Source: Gallionellaceae bacterium
GTDB taxonomy: Bacteria > Pseudomonadota > Gammaproteobacteria > Burkholderiales > Gallionellaceae
Direction: 5' to 3'
Assembly: GCA_003445795.1 (NCBI GenBank)
Contig: DMCN01000030.1
Coordinates: 2,046 to 13,171 of the forward strand
Length of the DNA: 11,126 nt
Positions 1 through 5,873 of this stretch are shown piece by piece. Numbering within the stretch: the first letter of the stretch is position 1; each line of letters begins with the position of its first letter. Position numbers and translations under genes: made by a program. Below the pieces are notes generated by a model. The model saw only the letters and a program-made list of their open reading frames with translations, made no database searches and was not told the origin of the DNA.

Positions 1-167
1 TCGGTGATGATCCAGTGGCGGCTCAGCAACTGCACTGCATGTTCGCCCCCGTTGGTGAGCGTGATGGTGTAGGCGAACACGTGCCGGTTGTCGGCTTCGT
101 CGGACTGGTCGGCGAGAAAGCGCACATTCACGGCGACCTGGATGCGGTAGAGGGAGTTGTCTTCCAT
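1..167 (-). CDS. apaG: ApaG protein, N-terminal part (cut by window edge)
   Basis: Partial gene: 55 codons plus two bases are present, and the C-terminal half lies beyond base 1. The translation begins MEDNSLYRIQVAVNV and continues with FAYTITLTN (residues 31-39) and VQLLSRHWIIT (45-55). These match the ApaG fold core, where E. coli has FAYTVTIRN and VQLLGRYWLIT. ApaG is a small (about 125 aa) fibronectin-III-like beta-sandwich protein. It was historically linked to Co2+/Mg2+ resistance, and its biochemical role is poorly defined. The ATG at 165-167 is preceded by a weak GGTGA about 9 bases upstream. It lies 74 bp downstream of the Ser/Thr kinase gene on the same strand, so it could be read through from that pair or have its own promoter. 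From recall, apaG sits divergent to rpe in several betaproteobacteria, which fits this locus. Confidence 0.85.
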   Translation of the reverse strand, partial: MEDNSLYRIQVAVNVRFLADQSDEADNRHVFAYTITLTNGGEHAVQLLSRHWIIT

Positions 168-241
168 CGCCGCATTTCACCGTATTTTGCGCGGCGTGAC
201 AAGCATTGTTTCCGGCGGGACGGACGGGATGTTGCGGACGA

Positions 242-2122
242 TCAGCCGCGCAGCATCTCCAGACCTTTCATGATGCTCATGGCGAAGCCGGATGAGCGGA
301 CCTTCTCGGGAATCTCGACCTTGTGGGCAAGGGTCAGTTCCGGCGCCTTCTGGTAGGTAATATAGCGCTGCAGGGCGGAATGGATCTGCGCCTTCAGTGT
401 CGACACATTGATCGGCTTGTGCAGGATGCGGAACACCTGCGCCTGGTTGATGAGGTCGATCACCAGTTCAGCATCCTTGGCCTTGGTGGCGATGATGGAA
501 AGGATCTGCGGATATTCCTGCTTTAGCAGTTTTAGCATGGCCGCCACTTTCTCGTGGCTGGATTCCACATCTGCGATCACCACGGCGATCTCATGCCGCT
601 TCATCACCTCCAGCGCCGCATCAGCCCCGTGGGCATAGACCACCGGACAGAGGCCGCCGATCAACTCGCGCACGACACGGAAGACTTCCTCGTCCTCGTC
701 GATCACCAGCACGCCCGCCGTCATCTTCTCCGGCAGCGACACCGCCGCCGTCTTGGTATCGGCCAGCTCCAGCGCGATGGTGGAGGCTTCCGCCACGATG
801 GTCTGCAGCGCCTGGTTGTCCCAGGGTTTGCTGATGAAACGATACACCTCGCCGTCGTTGATCGAACCGACGATGGCGGCAAGGTCGGAATATCCGGTCA
901 GCAGGATGCGCACGCTGCGCGGCGAGATCTCGCGCGAACGGCGCAGCAGTTCCGAGCCCAGCATGATCGGCATGCGCTGGTCGCTGATGATGACGTGCAT
1001 CTGGTAGCGAGTGATAAAATCGAGGGCCTTGTTGCCGTCCGTGGTGGTGAAGACATGGTAGCGGTGGCGGAACAGCGATTTCAGCGCGGTGAGGATGCGC
1101 TCTTCGTCGTCCACGATCAGCAGGCGCGCTTTCTTGATGCCGGTATCGATGAAGATGGGGCTGTCTTCGTCCATCTCGTCAGTTGCGCTCCCGTTGATCG
1201 AATTCCCGGCAAGTGGCGTCTGGCTGAGCATGCGCGCGGCATTTAGCAGCATGTCGGCGTTCGGAGCGGCGGTCGGTTGCGGTGTGGTCTCCCCCAGCGA
1301 AGCGTCGATCGCCTTCTTGAAGGCTGCCGAGAATTCGGCCGCGGTCTTGTATCTGTCGGCCGGATTTTTGGCCAGCACCCTGCCCAGCACCTGGTCGACT
1401 TCAGGCGAAAGCGCGGAATTCAGCGAGGACGGTTTGGCCGGTATCGCATTCAGCACCTGGTGCATGATGGCCGCCAGGCCGCCGACGAAGGGGCGTCTTC
1501 CGGTCAACAGTTCGTAGGCGATGACGCCGATGGAATACAGATCGGTGGTGCCGTCGATATGCTCTCCCCTGAACTGTTCCGGCGACATGAACGAGGGCGT
1601 GCCCACCAGGTCGCCGACCCGCGTCAGGGTCGTGGAGTCGATGCGGGCGATGCCGAAATCGTTGATCTTGACGCGCCCGTCGTTGTTGATCATGACGTTC
1701 GCCGACTTCATGTCGCGGTGTATCACGCCCTGGCCGTGGGCATAGCCGATGCCGTCCAGTGTCTGGGTGATGATCTGGCATATCTCGCGCAGGCCGAAAC
1801 TGTCCTTGCGCTCCAGATGCTGCGCCAGCGTCTTGCCGTGCACCAGTTCCATGATGATGTAGGCCGCGTTCTCGTCCTCGATGAAGTCGTAGATCTGCAC
1901 GATACGCGGATGCACCAGCCGCCCGACCGCCTGGGCCTCCTGGCGGAAACGACTCAGCACTGTCTCGCGCTCGCTGTCTTCCAGGGATTTCTTGTTGACG
2001 CCCTTGATCGCCACTTCGCGCGAGATGGCCGGGTCCCAACCCTTGTAGACGACACCCATACCGCCGGTACCGAGTTCACCCTGTATCTCGTATTTTCCGA
2101 TCTTCTTCAACGGTTCGCTCAT
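242..2122 (-). CDS. Hanks-type Ser/Thr protein kinase fused to two receiver domains
   Basis: A 626-aa soluble protein with no membrane segment. Residues 11-270 are a PknB-like kinase that looks catalytically complete: Gly loop GTGGMG (18-23), ATP lysine K40 in VAIK, helix-C E62, HRD with D137, K139 and N142, DFG at 155-157, SPE at 180-182, D194 and R257. A Pro/Ala/Ser-rich, then acidic, linker (about 275-330) leads to receiver domain 1 (333-446), with acidic D338/D339, phosphoacceptor D381 in SDQRMP, T409 and K432. Receiver 2 (470-586) is divergent but keeps D475, D518, T546 and K569. A 40-residue tail ends the protein. The ATG follows GGAAGGTG at 9 bases, inside the end of the upstream histidine kinase gene, so coupled translation is likely. 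Inference: the receivers accept phosphate from that kinase and control the Ser/Thr kinase. Substrates are unknown. Confidence 0.9.
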   Translation of the reverse strand: MSEPLKKIGKYEIQGELGTGGMGVVYKGWDPAISREVAIKGVNKKSLEDSERETVLSRFRQEAQAVGRLVHPRIVQIYDFIEDENAAYIIMELVHGKTLAQHLERKDSFGLREICQIITQTLDGIGYAHGQGVIHRDMKSANVMINNDGRVKINDFGIARIDSTTLTRVGDLVGTPSFMSPEQFRGEHIDGTTDLYSIGVIAYELLTGRRPFVGGLAAIMHQVLNAIPAKPSSLNSALSPEVDQVLGRVLAKNPADRYKTAAEFSAAFKKAIDASLGETTPQPTAAPNADMLLNAARMLSQTPLAGNSINGSATDEMDEDSPIFIDTGIKKARLLIVDDEERILTALKSLFRHRYHVFTTTDGNKALDFITRYQMHVIISDQRMPIMLGSELLRRSREISPRSVRILLTGYSDLAAIVGSINDGEVYRFISKPWDNQALQTIVAEASTIALELADTKTAAVSLPEKMTAGVLVIDEDEEVFRVVRELIGGLCPVVYAHGADAALEVMKRHEIAVVIADVESSHEKVAAMLKLLKQEYPQILSIIATKAKDAELVIDLINQAQVFRILHKPINVSTLKAQIHSALQRYITYQKAPELTLAHKVEIPEKVRSSGFAMSIMKGLEMLRG

Positions 2123-2125
2123 CTG

Positions 2126-3901
2126 TCAGACACCTTCCAGTTGTGCTTCCGGCGGCGGCGTCAGCGGCAGCCACACGGTGAACTTCGTGCCCATGCCGGG
2201 CTTGGATTCGACGCTGATCTTGCCGCCGTGCTGTTCGACGATCTTGTACGAGATCGAGAGTCCCAGCCCGGTGCCCTTGCCGATCTCCTTGGTGGTGAAG
2301 AAGGGGTCGAATATCCTCGACATCACCTCAGGCGGGATGCCCGCGCCGTCGTCCTGCACCTCGACCGCCACGCCCTCGCCGTCCACGCGCGAGGTCAGCG
2401 TGATGGTGCCTTTCTCGCCCGGCATCGCCTGCACCGCGTTGGTGATGAGATTGAGGAAGACCTGGTTGATCTGCGAAGGCGCACAGGTGATCTCGGGTAT
2501 CTCGCCGAAATTCTTGTTCACGGTGACCGATTTGAGCTGGTGCTTGGCCAGCAACAGGGTGCTGTTGAGGCTGTCGTTCAGATTGGAGTGCGCGACCTTG
2601 CTGCGGTCAAGGCGGCTGAAGTTCTTCAGGTTGGCGACGATCTCCGACACCTGTCCGGTGCCGAACAGGCCGTCCTTGACCAGACTGCTGAGTTCTTCGA
2701 TGACTCGCTGCTGCTTGAGTGTGCCGACCTGCGCGGAAGCCTGCTGGAAAGCGCGTGACAAGCCGTCCGGGTCGTTGCCCGCGCCCAGCAGCTCAAGCAG
2801 CTTTTCGGTGTGCTCCAGTGAGCTGCCGATCAGCGGGAGTTTCTCCGAGACCTGTCCGAGGCTGTTCTTCACGTAGGCCAGCGGCGTGTTGATCTCGTGC
2901 GCGACGCCCGCCACCATCTGGCCGAGCGAGGACATCTTTTCCGACTGGATCAGTTGCGATTCCGACTCCTTGAGGTGTTTCAAGGCATCCGACAGATCGC
3001 GGGTGCGCGCTTCGACACGGTGTTCCAGGGTCTGGTTGGCGACCTTGATCCTGACGCCGAAATACATCAGCAGGATCAGCAATGCCGCGGCGTAGTACAT
3101 CAGATAGATGCGGTAGCGTTCTTTTTCCTGCAGGCTCGCTTCCAGCTCGTTGTTGAACGACAGCGTCAGGTTGATCAGGCGCGGACCGGTGCTCAGTCTT
3201 TCCAGCTCGGTGAAATGTCCGAGTTCTAGCGGTACCTGCGCCAACAGAGTCTGTGCCGCCTGTTCTATCCGCTTGATCTGTTCATTCGTTGCCGCCGCCG
3301 TTCCCAGTTGCGCGACCGCGGTTTGCATTTCATGGCGCTGCGCTTCCTGTCCGCGCAGGAAATATTGCGGCGCGGCTTCGTCAAGTTGATTCAGGGCCTG
3401 TGCGAGCGGGGCGGCAGGACGCTTCTGCGCGGAAGCCGCAGTCAGATCGGCGATGTCATTCTGCAATGCCAGCAGCACCATCTTGTTGCTGCGGTTCTCC
3501 TGGCGGAATTGGCGGAACAGGTCGGACTTGTGTATCAATGCGTTGCGCAGTTCGGTAAGGCCGGACCTGAGCGAGTTGCTGGAAGTGAGTTGCGCGAAAC
3601 GGGTCACGTCGCGCAGCGCCTTGTCTCCCGCATCGTCGAGCGGCGACTCTTCCGGCTCGACACCGAGATCGACGCGCGCACGCTGCACTTCCCTGTCCCA
3701 GCGACTGTCGATCTCCTTCACCCCGTTCAGCAGGCCCATCACTTCGTTCTGCTCGCGCAGATCGACCGCCTCGGTCTTGTCGTAGAAGAACACCAGCGCC
3801 CCCAGCATGATGAGCGCAATGAGACCGGTCAGGATACTTTGCAGTATCTCGGACTTGCTCATATCGAGCTTGGTGTTGATCTTGCTGAACCTTATATTCA
3901 C
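2126..3901 (-). CDS. Membrane sensor histidine kinase with large helical periplasmic domain
   Basis: Numbered from the GTG at 3899-3901 (591 aa). TM1 is at 19-40 and TM2 at 266-284. Between them lies a roughly 225-residue, Ala/Gln/Leu-rich, apparently all-helical periplasmic sensor region; it resembles DAHL-type double helical sensor domains, but that is a guess. A coiled-coil stretch (287-322) leads to the H box GVAHEINTPL with H335. The ATPase domain has N488 in the N box, DDGAGI (517-522), FDPFFTTK (531-538) and GKGTGLGLS (541-549). The distance from H335 to the NLKNFSR segment (424-430) is about 90 residues, longer than usual, so the dimerisation helices carry an insertion. There is no receiver domain; the partner is probably the receiver-bearing Ser/Thr kinase encoded 3 bp downstream. 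Start choice: the GTG has AGGGAAG 7-9 bases upstream. In-frame ATGs at 3926-3928 (600 aa) and 3860-3862 lack a good Shine-Dalgarno. Confidence 0.9.
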   Translation of the reverse strand: MNIRFSKINTKLDMSKSEILQSILTGLIALIMLGALVFFYDKTEAVDLREQNEVMGLLNGVKEIDSRWDREVQRARVDLGVEPEESPLDDAGDKALRDVTRFAQLTSSNSLRSGLTELRNALIHKSDLFRQFRQENRSNKMVLLALQNDIADLTAASAQKRPAAPLAQALNQLDEAAPQYFLRGQEAQRHEMQTAVAQLGTAAATNEQIKRIEQAAQTLLAQVPLELGHFTELERLSTGPRLINLTLSFNNELEASLQEKERYRIYLMYYAAALLILLMYFGVRIKVANQTLEHRVEARTRDLSDALKHLKESESQLIQSEKMSSLGQMVAGVAHEINTPLAYVKNSLGQVSEKLPLIGSSLEHTEKLLELLGAGNDPDGLSRAFQQASAQVGTLKQQRVIEELSSLVKDGLFGTGQVSEIVANLKNFSRLDRSKVAHSNLNDSLNSTLLLAKHQLKSVTVNKNFGEIPEITCAPSQINQVFLNLITNAVQAMPGEKGTITLTSRVDGEGVAVEVQDDGAGIPPEVMSRIFDPFFTTKEIGKGTGLGLSISYKIVEQHGGKISVESKPGMGTKFTVWLPLTPPPEAQLEGV

Positions 3902-3908
3902 TAAACGT

Positions 3909-3915
3909 CTTCCCT
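3909..3915 (-). promoter_or_regulatory. Ribosome binding site deciding the histidine kinase start
   Basis: On the minus strand AGGGAAG lies 7 bases before a GTG at 3899-3901. The longer ATG reading (3928) and the shorter ATG reading (3862) have no purine-rich site in front. This favours GTG initiation, although ATG at 3928 cannot be excluded. Confidence 0.5.
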
Positions 3916-3984
3916 GGCCGCTGTCCATATTTGATGTTCAGTCACGTTGCGGTGAAACCTTCGGCGAATCGCAGTGCTGACCAC

Positions 3985-4011
3985 ATTGTAGTGCCTGAAC
4001 CTTTTGTACAA
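3985..4011 (-). promoter_or_regulatory. Candidate promoter for the histidine kinase - Ser/Thr kinase pair
   Basis: On the minus strand TTGTAC (4006-4011) and TACAAT (3985-3990) resemble sigma-70 -35 and -10 boxes and read toward the histidine kinase gene. The 15-base spacer is short, so this is tentative. A 6-bp inverted repeat, CAGGGC/GCCCTG (4012-4017 and 4024-4029), abuts the -35 side and could be an operator. Confidence 0.35.
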
Positions 4012-4029
4012 CAGGGCGTTAAGGCCCTG
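4012..4029. repeat. Inverted repeat CAGGGC-N6-GCCCTG
   Basis: A perfect 6-bp inverted repeat with a 6-base spacer. It is immediately followed by an overlapping 10-bp palindrome, CCCTGCAGGG (4025-4034). It sits next to the candidate -35 box of the histidine kinase promoter, so a regulator site is possible. No known family was recognised. Confidence 0.45.
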
Positions 4030-4168
4030 CAGGGATAAAGAGGTCCGGTATTTCGCGGACGTGACTGTGCGCCTCCACAGGATTCGCCCTCGCGGATCAG
4101 CGCGCCGCTCGTCGGCGCCCCATCGTACTTTCCGGATTTTGTCTGCCTGTTTCGGCGGTTATTTCGAA

Positions 4169-4180
4169 CACAGGCCTGTG
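4169..4180. repeat. Perfect 12-bp palindrome CACAGGCCTGTG
   Basis: A perfect, spacerless palindrome in the divergent intergenic region, about 210 bp upstream of rpe. It could be a dimeric regulator site. A 12-bp palindrome in GC-rich DNA is only weak evidence. Confidence 0.35.
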
Positions 4181-4249
4181 CAGATGCATGCCTCTTGCGG
4201 ACACTCTAACTCCCTCTGATGCCAATATTAGCCGTTCCCACTGAAAAAT

Positions 4250-4287
4250 CCTATATGGATGAAGTACTAGTACTTCGCCAATATAGG
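4250..4287. repeat. 38-bp imperfect palindrome upstream of rpe (candidate operator)
   Basis: The core GAAGTACTAGTACTTC (4261-4276) is a perfect 16-bp palindrome. It is flanked symmetrically, after 4 bases on each side, by CCTATAT (4250-4256) and ATATAGG (4281-4287), which are also exact reverse complements. All arms share one centre of symmetry between 4268 and 4269. The element is AT-rich in a GC-rich region and lies 100-138 bp before the rpe start. The two-tier symmetry fits binding by a dimer or tetramer of a transcription factor. The hairpin lacks the GC stem and plus-strand T-run of a terminator. Confidence 0.6.
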
Positions 4288-4317
4288 CAGAAGGGTCTTT
4301 CCGGACCCGACCGGCAC

Positions 4318-4349
4318 TTGGGCTTGAGCCGGAGACTTTCGGTTAGAAT
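4318..4349 (+). promoter_or_regulatory. Weak candidate promoter for rpe
   Basis: TAGAAT (4344-4349) resembles a -10 box 38 bp before the rpe start. Possible -35 boxes, TTGGGC (4318-4323) and TTGAGC (4324-4329), give spacers of 20 and 14 bases, both off the optimum. The position is sensible but the sequence match is poor. Confidence 0.3.
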
Positions 4350-4375
4350 GTCGGGCCAACATTAATTTTGATAAC

Positions 4376-4380
4376 AAGGA
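4376..4380 (+). promoter_or_regulatory. Ribosome binding site of rpe
   Basis: AAGGA lies 7 bases before the ATG at 4388, in an AT-rich leader. It fixes the rpe start. Confidence 0.75.
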
Positions 4381-4387
4381 TAAAGCC

Positions 4388-5077
4388 ATGGATTACCAGA
4401 TCGCCCCCTCGATTCTCTCCGCCAACTTTGCCAAGCTGGGCGAGGAAGTGGACAACGTGCTCGCCTCCGGCGCGGACATCGTGCACTTCGACGTGATGGA
4501 CAACCATTACGTGCCCAACCTGACCATCGGCCCTCTGGTCTGCGAAGCGCTGCGCAAGCACGGTGTGACTGCCCCAATCGACGTGCATCTGATGGTCAAA
4601 CCCGTGGACCGCATCATCCCCGACTTCGCCAAGGCAGGCGCGACCTACATCACCTTCCACCCGGAATCCTCCGAGCACATCGACCGCACCATCGGCCTGA
4701 TCAAGGAAAGCGGCTGCAAGGCCGGTCTGGTGTTCAACCCCGCCACACCGCTGGATATTCTGGAATACACATTGCCCAAGCTGGACATGGTGTTGCTGAT
4801 GTCGGTCAACCCCGGTTTCGGCGGCCAGAAGTTCATCCCCCATGTGCTGGACAAGGCGCGTGCAGTGCGCAAGATGATCGATGCCGGCAAGTACAACTGC
4901 CGCCTGGAGATCGACGGCGGCGTGGGTCCTGCAAACATCAAGGAAGTTGCCGAAGCCGGCATCGATACCTTCGTGGCCGGTTCGGCCGTGTTCGGCAAGA
5001 AGAACGACAAGGACAAGAACCACTACAACACCATCATCGGCGAACTGCGCGCGGAGCTGGCCAAGGCCAAGAAATAA
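4388..5077 (+). CDS. rpe: Ribulose-phosphate 3-epimerase
   Basis: A 229-aa cytosolic TIM-barrel enzyme that interconverts D-ribulose 5-phosphate and D-xylulose 5-phosphate in the pentose phosphate pathway, and in the Calvin cycle if the host is an autotroph. Family landmarks are all present: IAPSILSANF (5-14) with S8; HFDVMD (33-38), giving metal ligand H33 and catalytic D35; DVHLMV (65-70) with H67; the phosphate/substrate loop NPGFGGQKF (141-149); EIDGGV (174-179) with the second catalytic aspartate D176; and VAGSAVF (196-202). Length is normal. It is first in the plus-strand run, and its TAA overlaps the gph ATG by one base (TAATG), so the two are probably translated together. Nothing is odd. 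Confidence 0.97.
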   Translation: MDYQIAPSILSANFAKLGEEVDNVLASGADIVHFDVMDNHYVPNLTIGPLVCEALRKHGVTAPIDVHLMVKPVDRIIPDFAKAGATYITFHPESSEHIDRTIGLIKESGCKAGLVFNPATPLDILEYTLPKLDMVLLMSVNPGFGGQKFIPHVLDKARAVRKMIDAGKYNCRLEIDGGVGPANIKEVAEAGIDTFVAGSAVFGKKNDKDKNHYNTIIGELRAELAKAKK

Positions 5078-5763
5078 TGGGCTGCAAGCAGTTTCCGCTG
5101 GCCGTTTCGGCCATCGTGATTGACCTTGACGGCACGCTGCTGCATACCGCGCCGGAACTGGCCGAAGCAGCCAACCGCATGTTGCGCGACATGGGCCGAC
5201 CGGCCGTGTCGCAAGACCTGCTGATGAGCTACATCGGCAACGGCATCTCCTGGCTGGTGAAGCGCGCGCTGACCGGCGACATGCATGCCGAGCCGGAGGC
5301 GGCTCTGTACGACAGGGCGCTGCCGATCTTCGAGAAGCATTACACCGAGCTGCTGCTGCAGAGCAAACCGTTCCCTCGCGTCGTGGAGGGACTGGATGCG
5401 CTGAAGGCGGTCGGGTTCAAACTGGGCTGCATCACCAACAAGGTGGCGCGCTACACCGAACCGCTGCTGAAAGGCATCGGCCTCGCGCATTATTTCGACA
5501 TCGTGCTGTCCGGAGATTCACTGCCGGAGAAAAAACCGCATCCGCTGCCCTTGCTGCATTCGGCGCAGTTCTTCGGCGTGCCCATCGAGAAACTGCTGTT
5601 AATCGGTGATTCGCTCAGCGATGCCGTTGCCGCCCGTGCTGCCGGTTGCCCGGTGTTCTGCGTGCCTTATGGTTATAATCACGGCGAACCGGTGGACGGA
5701 CTCGACCTGGATGCAGTGATCGCCGACCTGCCCGCCGCATTGAAACTGATCAAACGCGCCTGA
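5077..5763 (+). CDS. gph: Phosphoglycolate phosphatase (HAD family)
   Basis: A 228-aa soluble HAD-superfamily phosphatase that dephosphorylates 2-phosphoglycolate, a by-product of RuBisCO oxygenation and of DNA 3'-end repair. Motif I is DLDGT (16-20), with nucleophile D16 and acid/base D18. The helical cap follows. Motif II is T120 in CITNK, motif III is K153 in EKKPHP, and motif IV is GDSLSD (177-182). The Gph-typical VPYGYNHGE segment is at 196-204. Its ATG shares one base with the rpe stop codon. Its own stop is followed after 2 bases by the ATG of the trp leader peptide, so ribosomes finishing gph could reinitiate there. Other HAD phosphatases share these motifs; the rpe neighbour and the YGYN motif favour Gph. 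Confidence 0.94.
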   Translation: MGCKQFPLAVSAIVIDLDGTLLHTAPELAEAANRMLRDMGRPAVSQDLLMSYIGNGISWLVKRALTGDMHAEPEAALYDRALPIFEKHYTELLLQSKPFPRVVEGLDALKAVGFKLGCITNKVARYTEPLLKGIGLAHYFDIVLSGDSLPEKKPHPLPLLHSAQFFGVPIEKLLLIGDSLSDAVAARAAGCPVFCVPYGYNHGEPVDGLDLDAVIADLPAALKLIKRA

Positions 5764-5765
5764 AC

Positions 5766-5813
5766 ATGACACATAACGACCTCTCTTCGAAGACGACCTG
5801 CTGGCGATGGTGA
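5766..5813 (+). CDS. trpL: Putative trp operon leader peptide MTHNDLSSKTTCWRW
   Basis: A 15-codon ORF directly before trpE. It ends Cys-Trp-Arg-Trp-stop, with TGG at 5802-5804 and 5808-5810 and the TGA at 5811-5813. Clustered Trp codons just before the stop of a short ORF upstream of trpE are the hallmark of ribosome-mediated tryptophan attenuation. No clear Shine-Dalgarno precedes the ATG. Instead it starts 2 bases after the gph stop codon, suggesting reinitiation by ribosomes that have just translated gph. Codons 5-7 (GAC CTC TCT) contain a CCTCTCT anti-Shine-Dalgarno sequence complementary to the trpE ribosome binding site. The peptide itself probably has no function. That it is translated is inferred, not shown. 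Confidence 0.72.
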   Translation: MTHNDLSSKTTCWRW

Positions 5814-5870
5814 TCCCGCATCACCGGACCTTGCGTCCGCCCGTCGTCATCGAATCCAACTAGAGAGGTC
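5778..5870 (+). promoter_or_regulatory. Putative trp attenuator: nested RNA helix masking the trpE ribosome binding site
   Basis: The RNA can form a long helix. The outer stem GACCTCTCT (5778-5786) pairs perfectly with AGAGAGGTC (5862-5870). The middle stem is 5787-5797 with 5843-5853: 10 pairs and one A-A mismatch. Between the arms lie two small hairpins, GGTGAT/ATCACC (5809-5814 and 5820-5825, loop CCCGC) and CGGAC/GTCCG (5825-5829 and 5835-5839, loop CTTGC). They share one base. The outer 3' arm contains GAGAGG, the trpE Shine-Dalgarno. The 5' arm lies within the leader ORF just before its Trp codons. Model: with ample Trp the leader ribosome leaves and the helix hides the site; a ribosome stalled at TGG would hold the 5' arm open and free trpE. 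No T-run follows, so control would be at translation initiation. The pairing is seen; the switching is inferred. Confidence 0.68.
5863..5868 (+). promoter_or_regulatory. Ribosome binding site of trpE, inside the leader helix
   Basis: GAGAGG lies 5 bases before the ATG at 5874 and is the only good Shine-Dalgarno match there. All six bases are paired in the outer leader stem with CCTCTC at 5780-5785. Confidence 0.75.
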
Positions 5871-5873
5871 ATC

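Larger units (their letters stand above)
3929..4387. other. Divergent intergenic region, palindrome-rich, no credible gene
   Basis: This 459-bp stretch separates the minus-strand kinase pair from the plus-strand rpe-trp-relA run. Small open frames here (for example 4004-4219 on the plus strand) have no convincing ribosome binding site and read as low-complexity Arg/Ser-rich peptides, so I call no gene. It holds several inverted repeats: CAGGGC/GCCCTG (4012-4029), GCGCCG/CGGCGC (4102-4118), the perfect 12-bp palindrome CACAGGCCTGTG (4169-4180), the 38-bp element at 4250-4287, and GGGTC/GACCC (4293-4308). Both divergent promoters must lie here. I see no T-tract terminator. Confidence 0.6.

Noticed and set aside
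170..199. sigma-70 promoter for apaG (TTGTCA, 17 bases, TGAAAT on the minus strand)
   Set aside because: The spacing is right, but the -10 box would end 6 bases from the ATG and give an essentially leaderless mRNA. The -10 match is only 4 of 6.
1277..2758. 493-codon open frame on the plus strand opposite both kinase genes
   Set aside because: It crosses the boundary of two well-supported minus-strand genes. Its translation is His/Arg/Asp-rich with no recognisable domain, as expected of antisense shadows in GC-rich DNA.
4004..4219. 71-codon open frame in the divergent intergenic region
   Set aside because: There is no good ribosome site, it is Arg/Ser/His-rich with no family resemblance, and it overlaps candidate promoter and palindromes.
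4250..4287. Plus-strand intrinsic terminator at the 38-bp palindrome
   Set aside because: The stem is AT-rich, no plus-strand T-tract follows, and there is no upstream plus-strand gene to terminate.
5815..5870. Classical transcription terminator in the trp leader
   Set aside because: The inner hairpins (5809-5825, 5825-5839) are not followed by a T-run, and the long helix ends at the trpE ribosome site. Translational control fits better.
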